A DNA stretch of 64,000 nt from NCBI GenBank assembly GCA_963777595.1, contig CAVZRE010000019.1, positions 1 through 64,000 of the forward strand. Direction: 5' to 3'. Origin of the DNA: CAVVFX01 sp963777595. GTDB lineage: Bacteria > Acidobacteriota > Terriglobia > Bryobacterales > Bryobacteraceae. Under the pieces are notes generated by a model. It saw only the letters and a list, made by a program, of their open reading frames with translations. It did not search any database and was not told the DNA's origin. Made by a program: the position numbers and the translations under genes. Positions 15,776-23,537 of this stretch are shown here, piece after piece (the first letter of the stretch is position 1; each line of letters begins with the position of its first letter).

Positions 15776-17854
15776 CTATGTGATTGATAATTCGAGGGTG
15801 GCCTGCGCCGAAGAGCTTGCCGTGGGGTTCCCCTTCCCGCGCCGTACACGATCAACAAAGCTCCTGGCTTTTTCGGTTTCTAGATTTAGCTTATTCAGCA
15901 CCCATGGTCCGCAGGAGATTGGGCGCTCAGCATCAATATCACCGAGGTCGATGCCGACGCGCAAGGTGCCCTTGGCAATGCCAACTAGCCGAGCTGCTTG
16001 TGAGAGGTTCATCCAACCTTCGCTGGACTGGCGCTGCTCATCATGGCACTGGATCTCATGGTTATGACGTAAAGACGTGACAAGCGCCCGCGTCCAAAAA
16101 TTACCTCGGCCTGTTCGCAATTTCGCGCGATTGAGGACCCCAGCTATCATCTGATCGCTGTAAATGCGCGACAACACGCGAACCGCCGCTACGATGTCTT
16201 TTGGCGTGTGGCTGCCGCTTTGCCCACGGCGGCGACGTGGCAGGCGTAAAGGAGTATGCACGCCTCCTTTCCAATGGATGAGCAGCACGATCTCGCTTGT
16301 TTGTTCGTCGATGTCCACGACAATCTCGCGAATGAGAGTTCGAAGCAAACGTTTCCGAATGCGCTCGTCCGCTTGTGGATCTTTCCACAAAGTCTCCAGA
16401 TCCGCGGCAAGATTCTGGAACTCTTCCAATGTGCCCGTACACGACGATTCCTCGCGGTCACGCTCGCCTGCGATCCGCGACTCGAGCGCTCGTGCCTCCT
16501 GCAGAGCAACATTCCATCGGCGCTCCAGTTCCTGGGCGACGAGTCGATTCTCCGGATCTGCAGCCTCATACTGCCGCTCGGCTCGCTGTGCGCGATAACG
16601 CGCCGCCTCCAGATCACGTCGTAACGCGCTCAAAACCTCCGATTTTGCTTGAGTCTGTTGTTGAGTAGCCAAGATGGCCGCCTCTATGGCCGCGGGTTGA
16701 ACCACTGAAAGTAAATGTTGAGCAACCGCGGCATCAATAGATCCACCGTTGAATGCAATGCAGCGGGCTTCTTTATTGTCCAGCTGAGCTCTGGGACAGG
16801 CATAACGAATTACACCGCAGTCGTGACCTTTGTAGTATACCCGCAGCATGCGCCCACAACGCCGACACCTTAATATGCCGGTCAGCAAGGCACTACCTCG
16901 ACGTGCAGCACCGGAAGGCTCACAGCTGCTGAGGCGGTTGCTGATAATCATTTCCCCAACTCGTTCGAACTCCTTCCAAGTCACGTAACCTTCGTGCGCA
17001 TTCGGTATCAGCGCTACCCAGCGGTCACGCTGCCTTCGCCGCGTGCGCTGGACGGAGACCCCATTCTCATAGCACGTTTGGTTTTCTGTTTTTCCATACG
17101 CATATGCTCCGCCATACGCGGGGTTGGTCAGAATGCGATGGATGCCAGAGTAGGCTGGCCGTCGCCAATGGACATCGCCTCTGATCGAGCGGGTCGGTAT
17201 CGATAGCTCATTTTCCATGAACCACAGGAGAGTCTGCCGAGCACTGCCGAGTTCACTGAATTTCGCAAACACCAGGTCGATCGCACGCCGGATGCGTTCG
17301 TCAGGGTCCTTCTGCAGGCGTCCGTCTTCATCCTTGATAAAACCAACAGGAGCGTGCGATACAAGCTCACCGCGGCGCGCCTTCTCAACGCGAGCCTCAC
17401 TGGCTCGTTGGCGGAGCAGGTCGAGTTCGTACTCATTCAGCGTGCCCTTTAGCCCTAGCAGCAGACGGTCATTACTTGCGCGCGGCGAGTAGACTGTCTC
17501 CTGGTCGATTAGCAATGTGTCAACAATGCGGCATACCTCCACCAACCGCTGCCACTCGCGGCTGTTTCGCGCGAACCGGGAAACTTCACGCGCACAGACC
17601 GCACCGACGTCACCCAGACAGACCTGTGTCACCATACGTTCAAAGCCGGTCCGTGTGATGCTGCCACCGGCCGATCGACCCAGGTCTTCATCGATAACCT
17701 CGACGTCGGCCCAGCCGAGCGATCGCAGGTGGGCTTCCATGGCGTACTGCAGTTTTTGACTCTCGAGATTGTTCATCACTTGGTATGCCGAAGATTGCCG
17801 CACATACAAGATCGCCTTACGTTCGAGATGGTGCGGCTTGATCTTTTCACTCAT
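15776..17854 (-). CDS. Large serine recombinase, element 2
   Basis: 692 aa with the same architecture as the element 1 enzyme: catalytic Ser in AILYVRQSSAYQV, then ESQKLQYAMEAHL, VIDEDLGRSAGGS and REVSRFARNSREWQ. A Recombinase domain (NPAYGGAYAYGKT), a zinc ribbon (ILRCRRCGRMLRVYYKG), a long coiled coil and a C-terminal HTH-like part (LSQAARLVGIAKGTLRVGI) follow. Identity to the element 1 enzyme is moderate throughout. It starts at 17854 and overlaps the small gene upstream by four bases. It seems intact. Confidence 0.93.
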   Translation of the reverse strand: MSEKIKPHHLERKAILYVRQSSAYQVMNNLESQKLQYAMEAHLRSLGWADVEVIDEDLGRSAGGSITRTGFERMVTQVCLGDVGAVCAREVSRFARNSREWQRLVEVCRIVDTLLIDQETVYSPRASNDRLLLGLKGTLNEYELDLLRQRASEARVEKARRGELVSHAPVGFIKDEDGRLQKDPDERIRRAIDLVFAKFSELGSARQTLLWFMENELSIPTRSIRGDVHWRRPAYSGIHRILTNPAYGGAYAYGKTENQTCYENGVSVQRTRRRQRDRWVALIPNAHEGYVTWKEFERVGEMIISNRLSSCEPSGAARRGSALLTGILRCRRCGRMLRVYYKGHDCGVIRYACPRAQLDNKEARCIAFNGGSIDAAVAQHLLSVVQPAAIEAAILATQQQTQAKSEVLSALRRDLEAARYRAQRAERQYEAADPENRLVAQELERRWNVALQEARALESRIAGERDREESSCTGTLEEFQNLAADLETLWKDPQADERIRKRLLRTLIREIVVDIDEQTSEIVLLIHWKGGVHTPLRLPRRRRGQSGSHTPKDIVAAVRVLSRIYSDQMIAGVLNRAKLRTGRGNFWTRALVTSLRHNHEIQCHDEQRQSSEGWMNLSQAARLVGIAKGTLRVGIDLGDIDAERPISCGPWVLNKLNLETEKARSFVDRVRRGKGNPTASSSAQATLELSIT

Positions 17855-18039
17855 CGCGATTCTCCATTCTGAGCACTGCGAGTGGCCCTGCCCGCCCGAA
17901 CCTTGAGCAGTAGTCGCGATAACATGCGGACTGCCTCGACACGCGTCGCTTCGCCGAAGTCTCGCCAGTTTGGCCCTCTCTGGTGTTCGTCGAATAACCC
18001 CATCTGTGTCCTTTGCCTTTGTTGTGGAATCTTCGCCAT
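17851..18039 (-). CDS. Small protein preceding the recombinase, element 2
   Basis: 62 aa, starting MAKIPQQRQRTQMGLFDEHQ and ending in a basic helix (VRMLSRLLLKVRAGRATRS). The ATG at 18039 has a good ribosome-binding site (GGAGAG) seven bases upstream; the longer frame to 18210 is not needed. It overlaps the recombinase start by four bases. It is the positional equivalent of the 63-aa gene in element 1. Function unknown. Confidence 0.65.
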   Translation of the reverse strand: MAKIPQQRQRTQMGLFDEHQRGPNWRDFGEATRVEAVRMLSRLLLKVRAGRATRSAQNGESR

Positions 18040-18083
18040 CAATATCTCTCCATGACCGGCTTGCCGGGATAGATTGGTTTCTA

Positions 18084-18392
18084 TCACGGCTCCTGGATGC
18101 AGGTTCTTTTCGCTGCTAATATGCCCTTCAGGGCCTGCAGCGCGGTGCAATCCACGTAAGCCAATTCGCCGAGCCGCATTGCTGCGCAGTCGCTGGCGCT
18201 GAACATCCACCGGGGAACTTCGACCAACATGGCGCCGGCTGGCGCGTCAGGTAATTTGCACAGATAGGAGATATCGGAGCGTGCGCCGGTCGCCGCCCGC
18301 GTGTGGACGTCACGACCATACCAAGGGTGCCACCGATAACAGAGCGTCCTAAGCTCAAAAGCTATGTCGTGGGTCTTTCGTCGAGGGTTTGC
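18084..18392 (-). CDS. orf1 of element 2, DUF5372-like, lacks a start codon in the integrated form
   Basis: Encodes ELRTLCYRWHPWYGRDVHTR, SYLCKLPDAPAGAMLVEVPR and DCTALQALKGILAAKRT; the YRWHP block is shared with orf1 of element 1. Inside the element there is no in-frame start before this motif, and the frame stays open into tnpB. In the circular form it would start at the ATG at 15761 and give 107 aa. Two elements sharing this arrangement argue against chance. Confidence 0.68.
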   Translation of the reverse strand, partial: ANPRRKTHDIAFELRTLCYRWHPWYGRDVHTRAATGARSDISYLCKLPDAPAGAMLVEVPRWMFSASDCAAMRLGELAYVDCTALQALKGILAAKRTCIQEP

Positions 18393-18393
18393 A

Positions 18394-18585
18394 AAACCCT
18401 TGTCCGTCATAGGCGAGCAGCTTGATCGCGGTTCCACGACGGCTAAGGAAGATAAACAGACAGCCCGAGAACGGATCGGCTGCGAGTTTCTCGCGGCAGA
18501 GTTGCGCCAGACTGTCGATTCCTTTCCTTGCGTCGATCGGCTCGACGGCGACCAGGATGCGGAGTTGCGGCGTGATCTGAATCAA
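18394..18585 (-). pseudogene. tnpB: IS66 TnpB, N-terminal half
   Basis: Starts with TTG overlapping the tnpA stop (TTGA). It reads ITPQLRILVAVEPIDARKGI and ADPFSGCLFIFLSRRGTAIK and ends KLLAYDGQGF at the insertion point of element 2. TnpB is a required accessory protein of IS66 transposition, so the transposon should be unable to move unless element 2 excises. Confidence 0.9.
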
Positions 18586-18986
18586 GCGCCGGGATCCCAC
18601 AGCATTCGGCTCAGACCAGCTAAGTCTGGCGCTGTGGGGCCTTTCCATTCGATACGCATGCGGCCGTGCGGTCCTTCCACTTCGATCACGCATTCGCATC
18701 CCTTTGCAGCAGCAGGCGCGATCAGTTCGACGAAGGCAGTCTGAGGCACAGCTGCGGCTTTCTCGACCGGAGTTGCTGCCCGCGTCTCCCGCTTGAGCTT
18801 GTTGTAATCGAGCCGCAGCACCTGGGCTGTGCGGAACACGCCATGTTGACCCGCCAGTTCTGCTGCCTGTGCCCAGAGTGGTTCGGGAATCGGCCGACGC
18901 CCGGAATGCGACCCTCTCCATTCATCAAAACACAACTGCGCCTCTTTCAACCCTGCCGGGATTTCGTAACTCACTCCCTTGGCCAT
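18582..18986 (-). CDS. tnpA: IS66-type accessory protein TnpA
   Basis: 134 aa, first gene of the IS66 operon. The N-terminus (WRGSHSGRRPIPEPLWAQAA) and HTH-like part (LAGQHGVFRTAQVLRLDYNKLKR) followed by a C-terminal strand region (CECVIEVEGPHGRMRIEWKG) match the IS66 TnpA type that carries a DNA-binding fold. Its stop overlaps the TTG start of tnpB. A ribosome-binding site (GGAGGA) precedes the ATG at 18986. Confidence 0.85.
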   Translation of the reverse strand: MAKGVSYEIPAGLKEAQLCFDEWRGSHSGRRPIPEPLWAQAAELAGQHGVFRTAQVLRLDYNKLKRETRAATPVEKAAAVPQTAFVELIAPAAAKGCECVIEVEGPHGRMRIEWKGPTAPDLAGLSRMLWDPGA

Positions 18987-19066
18987 CGTCGGTCCTCCTC
19001 GCCTTCTTCGGCGCTTCCGACGTTACCAGCTATGCGAGGGCGAAATCATGCATGTCTGCCGAAGGC

Positions 19067-19669
19067 TCACGCTTCAACGCGCAATTGAGATAACCGGCTG
19101 TCCTGAACACCCGCCACAAAAGGGGGTCTCGTGTCACCATCTAGCGTCGGAAGGACTCTTCTCACAAAGTATTCCGCCCACGGAATGTGCTCGGTGGTTA
19201 CGCCTCGGGAGATGTACGTGCCGCTAGCGACGAAAGGCTCCCGGTTCAGACCATTCTCGGCGACGAAAAGGACCTTAGGCGAATGGGTAAAACCCCGCAT
19301 TGCCTCAATTTGCTCAATTAGTCTTTCCCACTCTCCCGACGTCATCGAATCCAGAGATCCGAGCTTTGCTTGGAAGAGTATAGCTTTAGCCACGGAGTTT
19401 TGTTCTTGCGCTATTCGGGCTGTGATGGCGAAATCGGCGCCCGACCAATTTTCCGCCGCACCGGGACCGATTGAGTCGATATCCGTTGCTGTAAATGTTA
19501 CAGATCCATCCGCACCACTATAGGCTATTCCATATTGGCGCCTGAGGAGCGCCGAAGTGTAGGATGGCTCTTGCCGAAACCGCGAGACGGCGACGCCTTC
19601 CACCGCGCGGCGAACGTGGCTTCGAATGGCCTCACGTATGTGGAACGGAAATCCAAAAGCATGACGCAT
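19067..19669 (-). CDS. Hypothetical protein with a PD-(D/E)xK nuclease-like motif
   Basis: 200 aa, not recognised as a named family. Residues 80-115 (ENWSGADFAITARI, then KAILFQAKLGS) fit the acidic residue plus QxK pattern of restriction-type PD-(D/E)xK nucleases. Around it are an N-terminal region with RFRQEPSYTSALLRRQYG and a C-terminal alpha/beta part (KVLFVAENG). It lies just outside the IS66 transposon end, and the last codons may be set by that junction. A nuclease role is inference from the motif only. Confidence 0.5.
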   Translation of the reverse strand: MRHAFGFPFHIREAIRSHVRRAVEGVAVSRFRQEPSYTSALLRRQYGIAYSGADGSVTFTATDIDSIGPGAAENWSGADFAITARIAQEQNSVAKAILFQAKLGSLDSMTSGEWERLIEQIEAMRGFTHSPKVLFVAENGLNREPFVASGTYISRGVTTEHIPWAEYFVRRVLPTLDGDTRPPFVAGVQDSRLSQLRVEA

Positions 19670-19727
19670 CAGACGCTAAATAGCAGCAAGTATCCGACCG
19701 GCGCGCCCGCCGCGCTTCCGTCGTTTT

Positions 19728-19739
19728 CCTCGCGCGAGG
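19728..19739. repeat. 12-bp palindrome, copy 1
   Basis: CCTCGCGCGAGG preceded by TT and followed by G. An identical palindrome lies at 21130-21141 in front of the KfrB-like remnant. The stretch 19670-19933 around it holds no recognisable gene. It may be a protein-binding site of the plasmid-like segment, but GC-rich palindromes also arise by chance. Confidence 0.4.
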
Positions 19740-19933
19740 GGCGCCCTCGTCCCGGCGGTGCTTCCGGAGTGCCCGGCTTCACGGGCTACTCGACGAAATC
19801 CGCGGAGTTCAGAAAACTACGTTTTCTGATGATTAGTGACAGGCTTAGGGAAGAATGGACGCCGAAACCTGCGAAGTCTGCCCCTTTTTGTATTCCAGTG
19901 GGCGCTACGACAACAGAACTGACAGCGTGCGTC

Positions 19934-20758
19934 TTAGGGCTGCACGCGTTCGGACGCGGCAAGTAGAGCCTTAATCTGTGGCTGCAATTCGGCCATAACC
20001 CAAGCCGGAAGAGAACTCTTGCACTGACGTTCGAGACTCGGTTGCTTGCTGAGGTGAAGGGGTCGAGCATTCGCGAGGTAACTAGAAAAAGCCTCCTGAA
20101 AATCGCCTTTCCGGTTCCTGTCTTGCTTAAAAGCGTTTCCAGTCAGAGCATCGAAAGGTCGCATACTGCTGGACCCTTTGGCATTCGCGAATGCAAGAAT
20201 ATGATCTAAGCCCTTCGTGTCCCTCCAGAGAAACCATCCCCTGGTCGCCTTGGGCGCACGGGCGAATCCCTCGGCAACGTGCGACATTTTGATCTGCGAC
20301 GATTCGTTTACCACGACAGCACCAGTATTAGGCTCGGACGTCGTTGGCTGTGCCGCATCGCCAGCCTGTATTTCATATAACTGGATGCGCTTCTCTGCGA
20401 TACCCACGTCAAGCTTGTCTCGGTCCCGAGCCAATCCCTCCATCACAAGTACCGCAACGGCCGAGTCGGACATGCCTTCATCACACGGCATGTCGTGCTT
20501 GTACTGATACTCCTTGAACCGAAGATCAGAAGTCATTGCGATCTTTTTCTTCTCAAGGAGATCGATTTCCATTTCAAGATGTTGAACTGATGTCATAGTT
20601 GTCCCTTCCTTAGTGATGATCAAACGGCGCGGCGGTGCTGCCTCCAGGATCACGCGATCACCTTCTTTAAGACCGACAGGTTCCAAAATTGACTGCGGCA
20701 AGCTCACAACTAGCGAACCCGCCACCGTTCGTATCTTTACAAATTCCCTCATTGACAT
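19934..20758 (-). CDS. SpoVT/AbrB-domain protein with coiled coil and unknown C-terminal domain
   Basis: 274 aa. Residues 1-50 form an AbrB/MazE-type swapped-hairpin DNA-binding domain (VKIRTVAGSLVVSLPQSIL, VGLKEGDRVILE). A predicted coiled coil follows (MTSVQHLEMEIDLLEKKKIA), then a charged middle region and a C-terminal domain with RGWFLWRDTKGLDHILAF that I do not recognise. The start overlaps a 14-bp palindrome, suggesting self-repression. ATG at 20758 or 20752 are both possible and neither has a clear ribosome-binding site. Most AbrB antitoxins are about 80 aa, so the long C-terminus is unusual. Confidence 0.55.
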   Translation of the reverse strand: MSMREFVKIRTVAGSLVVSLPQSILEPVGLKEGDRVILEAAPPRRLIITKEGTTMTSVQHLEMEIDLLEKKKIAMTSDLRFKEYQYKHDMPCDEGMSDSAVAVLVMEGLARDRDKLDVGIAEKRIQLYEIQAGDAAQPTTSEPNTGAVVVNESSQIKMSHVAEGFARAPKATRGWFLWRDTKGLDHILAFANAKGSSSMRPFDALTGNAFKQDRNRKGDFQEAFSSYLANARPLHLSKQPSLERQCKSSLPAWVMAELQPQIKALLAASERVQP

Positions 20759-20765
20759 ATGTCAA
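20752..20765. promoter_or_regulatory. Perfect 14-bp palindrome at the AbrB-domain gene start
   Basis: TTGACATATGTCAA covers the two candidate start codons of the AbrB-domain gene. AbrB-family repressors bind AT-rich dyads in their own promoters, so this is a likely operator. Surrounding DNA is AT-rich (ATATATAAACAAAT). Confidence 0.55.
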
Positions 20766-21129
20766 CATATATAAACAAATCTGTCAAATGGAAAGATGCT
20801 GTATGCATATGTAGCCAACTCGAACAGCGTGCAAAGGTCCATTAACCATCGCCCAGCGCGTCGAACACCCTAATCCATCCCAGGCTTGGCACGGGCTGAT
20901 CACGTAGCCGCGAACCCGCGTTCGCGGCGGTATGGGACAGAAGTGCGTGTCCGGCGCCGGGAGACGGCGACCGGGTCGTGGCCGCGATCACAGCGTCGCG
21001 AACTGCCGGGGCGCAGCGAACGGCCCGACCTCGCGCGGACCTCTCGGACGCCGGCACCTCGCGTTAAAAGGGGCACGCGCCGGGTGGGCCTGACGCGAAC
21101 GATCGGCCCTCGCGAGCGGTTCGCGCGTT

Positions 21130-21141
21130 CCTCGCGCGAGG
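21130..21141. repeat. 12-bp palindrome, copy 2
   Basis: CCTCGCGCGAGG, identical to 19728-19739 and with the same TT before and G after. It lies just before the open frame of the KfrB-like remnant. The GC-rich stretch 20820-21140 contains only long antisense frames with no recognisable family. Confidence 0.4.
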
Positions 21142-21145
21142 GTAA

Positions 21146-21541
21146 TCCGAGCTGAATTCCCAGCTGGATCTCGATAAGGGGGACCAACAGGGCGCGGACT
21201 CTGCACCCGAAGTCGGGGAGGATTTGGACAAAGGGAAGGCCAGAACGGCCACAGATGGCGGAGCCGAGGTGGCGAAGATGGCAGAAGCGTACATGCGTGC
21301 GTCCGGAAGGGCGATTCGAGAAATGCCGGTCGTCCAACGACCAGCACCGGCGACCGGTTCAGTAGTCGGTCGGGCCGTCGCGAGAGACGACGCACATATC
21401 GCGGTGTCGACGGCGGCAAACCGGTTCATCATCGTAGAATCAAGCGCGTTGGGTCGCGAAGTAGAAATCGGCGAAACATTGTCTCTTCTTTTCTCCAAAG
21501 GCCGCCCGTCTATCGGTAGCGACCGCGGTCGAGATCGTTGA
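21146..21541 (+). pseudogene. C-terminal remnant with KfrB-like domain (relaxase or plasmid protein tail)
   Basis: The frame has no proper start and no stop-free upstream region. Its end, from GSVVGRAVARDDAHIAV to IVESSALGREVEIGETL, resembles the KfrB domain found at the C-termini of plasmid relaxases and primases. The rest of the host protein is missing. This fits the plasmid-derived nature of the region (see repA at 6657-7672). I hold the family match loosely. Confidence 0.4.
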
Positions 21542-21644
21542 CAACCCTAAAGCGCCGCGAGAAGCGTGATCCTGGGCTTCCTGCTCAGTCCGCGCACGCA
21601 TTGGAGCAGAGTGTCAGCACCTTGCTTGTGGGTGCCCTTTCTCT

Positions 21645-21674
21645 TGCAAGAAAAATGTGTTATTTTTTCTTGCA
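21645..21674. promoter_or_regulatory. Inverted repeat operator upstream of the second abiE pair
   Basis: Arms TGCAAGAAAAA (21645-21655) and TTTTTCTTGCA (21664-21674) with an 8-nt spacer, ending 17 bp before the antitoxin start. Known AbiEi antitoxins bind inverted repeats in the abiE promoter and repress it; this is a good candidate. Confidence 0.65.
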
Positions 21675-21691
21675 GGGGCAGGCGCGTCCAA

Positions 21692-22309
21692 ATGCAACAA
21701 GCTATTGAACAAAGGATACTTAGCAGAATCTATGGCAACGGGAGGGGGTGGGCATTCTCCCAAGCGGACTTTGCCGATCTGGGAGCTCGTTCGACGATCG
21801 ATTCCGCGCTGCATCGACGGGAGCACGAAGGCGTCATTCGAAGGGTCATTCGCGGCATCTACGATTATCCCCGCCATAGTGAGGCCATAGGAGGCCCAAC
21901 AAGCCCGGATATCGACAAGACCGCTCATGCGCTCGCCCGCAAATTCGCTTGGCGCATCCAGCCCGACGGAGCCACGGCTCAGAATCTACTTGGTCTGTCG
22001 ACGCAGGTCCCCGCGCACGCGGTCTATCTCTCCGATGGGCCGGATCGCTCGTACACTGTAGGCCGGACCAAGCTCGACTTCGAGCACACGGCTCTCAAGG
22101 AGGCCGGATTCAAGTTGCCCGAAAGTCGCCTCATCGTGCACGCACTGAAAGCACTTGGCGAAGACCGCATCACACCCCAAATAATTACCCACATCCGCAG
22201 GCAATTCGATTCGGCCCTGCGGCAGCGGATACTCCTCGATACCAAAACGGCGACTGGCTGGGTCTATGCCGCAGTTCAGGAAATCGCCAGAGAGGGCGCG
22301 AATGGATAG
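21692..22309 (+). CDS. abiEi: AbiEi-type antitoxin (DUF6088-like), second AbiE locus
   Basis: 205 aa. It starts MQQAIEQRILSRIYGNGRGW with a winged-helix region (FSQADFADLGARSTIDSALH, GVIRRVIRGIYDYPR) and the family core (GATAQNLLGLSTQVPAHAVYLSDGP). It is quite different in sequence from the AbiEi at 5458-6072, so the two loci are not a duplication. The frame is open upstream to 21566, but the family start and the inverted repeat place the start at 21692. Its stop overlaps the toxin start by 8 bp. Confidence 0.88.
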   Translation: MQQAIEQRILSRIYGNGRGWAFSQADFADLGARSTIDSALHRREHEGVIRRVIRGIYDYPRHSEAIGGPTSPDIDKTAHALARKFAWRIQPDGATAQNLLGLSTQVPAHAVYLSDGPDRSYTVGRTKLDFEHTALKEAGFKLPESRLIVHALKALGEDRITPQIITHIRRQFDSALRQRILLDTKTATGWVYAAVQEIAREGANG

Positions 22310-23330
22310 ACTCGCGCGGCGGCCGGCGGAGTATCGGCGAGACATCTTCAGCGAAGCGGCCGCTCGACTGGGGATCAGGCCAACAATCATCGAGAAAGAT
22401 TTCTGGGTCTGCGTCGCGCTGAAATTTCTCTTCCAAAAATCGCGGTTTGGAAAATCCCTGGTCTTCAAGGGCGGGACTTCTCTTTCGAAGGCACACGGTC
22501 TGATCGAACGTTTCTCCGAAGACATTGATCTAGTCCTCGATTGGAAAGTCATCGGCTTCGGCGACGGGCTCCGGAACCCGATGGAAGACTTCGCTTCAAA
22601 AAGTAAGCAGGACCAGTTCAACAAAGAAATAAACCGCCTCGCCGCGGACTACATTGCCAAGACGCTCTGCCCGGAACTGGAAGACCTTCTCCGACAGGAA
22701 AGTGTCGGGCTATCGGCTACAGTGGACCCGGATGATCCGCATAGCGTCAACATCCGGTATCCTGCGGCTTTTGCGGAAAGCTACATCCGTCCCGAAGTCC
22801 GCCTCGAAATCGGCCCGCTTGCTTCGTGGGTTCCCTCCGCTATGCACGTGATCCGGCCCTACGCCTTCGACGTGCTGCCTGAGGTATTCGAAAACCCGGC
22901 GTGCGAAGTTGTGGCAATCGCGGCCGAACGGACCTTCTGGGAGAAAGCGACAATTCTTCATCAGGAGGCGCACCGAACAGCCCGGATCCCGCAACGTTAT
23001 TCGCGACACTACTACGATCTCTACAAACTCGCTGCAAGTCGTGTCAGGGCATCGGCACTTGCCGATCCCAAGCTCTTACGGGGCGTAGTTGCATTCAAGC
23101 AGCGGTTCTATCCGTCCGCCTGGGCTAGGTATGACCTCGCGGTTCCGGGCTCGTTGAAACTGCTCCCGACGGCACGTTCGCATGTGGAGGACCTCGCACG
23201 GGACTACGAAGAGATGCAAGTCATGCTGTTCGGTACACCTCCCAAATTCCAAGATATTTTTGATGAATTAATAAAACTGGAGGCCGAGATTAACGCAACC
23301 CCTCAACAAGGCGAGTTGGGAAGCCCATGA
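22302..23330 (+). CDS. abiEii: AbiEii-family nucleotidyltransferase toxin, second AbiE locus
   Basis: 342 aa. Nucleotidyltransferase motif: GKSLVFKGGTSLSKAHGLIE followed by RFSEDIDLVLDW, giving the GG(T/S)-x-DxD site. The later block CEVVAIAAERTFWEKATILH with RYSRHYYDLYKL is the C-terminal AbiEii signature. The ATG at 22302 lies within the end of the antitoxin gene. All key residues are present, so it should be active and needs its antitoxin. Confidence 0.92.
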   Translation: MDRLARRPAEYRRDIFSEAAARLGIRPTIIEKDFWVCVALKFLFQKSRFGKSLVFKGGTSLSKAHGLIERFSEDIDLVLDWKVIGFGDGLRNPMEDFASKSKQDQFNKEINRLAADYIAKTLCPELEDLLRQESVGLSATVDPDDPHSVNIRYPAAFAESYIRPEVRLEIGPLASWVPSAMHVIRPYAFDVLPEVFENPACEVVAIAAERTFWEKATILHQEAHRTARIPQRYSRHYYDLYKLAASRVRASALADPKLLRGVVAFKQRFYPSAWARYDLAVPGSLKLLPTARSHVEDLARDYEEMQVMLFGTPPKFQDIFDELIKLEAEINATPQQGELGSP

Positions 23331-23537
23331 CTCTGCAGGCGGCAGACGGCTGTTAAAGCCGACTCAGTCGGACTATGCCGAGCAGGGTAAACAAACTTCG
23401 TCCTGTCCATCGTTCCGATGAAGCGATCTAAACTGCATAGGGATGCTAATGCAGACGGTATCTGGAGGCCGTGCCATGAGGACGGCCTGAAGGGGCGAAT
23501 ATAGGCCCCCTCGGTGGCACAAAGTGTTGGACGATGC

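Larger units (their letters stand above)
15748..18393 (-). mobile_element. Serine-recombinase element 2 (2646 bp), inserted in tnpB
   Basis: Only the dinucleotide CA (plus strand) is shared by the two junctions, at 15746-15747 and 18392-18393, the classic core size for serine recombinases. Gene order is the same as in element 1: orf1, small orf, large serine recombinase, here on the minus strand. The two elements are clearly related in design but diverged in sequence, so they are separate insertions and not a recent duplication. Confidence 0.9.
10510..18986 (-). mobile_element. IS66-type transposon (tnpA-tnpB-DUF4338-tnpC) interrupted by two serine-recombinase elements
   Basis: All four genes read on the minus strand: tnpA 18582-18986, tnpB (two halves), a DUF4338 gene (two halves) and tnpC 10510-12057. 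Without the two insertions the transposon genes span about 3.2 kb. An IS66-like end starting GTAACGTCGGAAG can be read upstream of tnpA near 19026, but no matching partner was found beyond tnpC, so the outer boundaries are uncertain. Confidence 0.8.

Noticed and set aside
20842..21498. Long overlapping minus-strand and plus-strand frames in the GC-rich stretch
   Set aside because: Low-complexity Arg/Pro-rich translations without family resemblance; expected by chance at this GC content.
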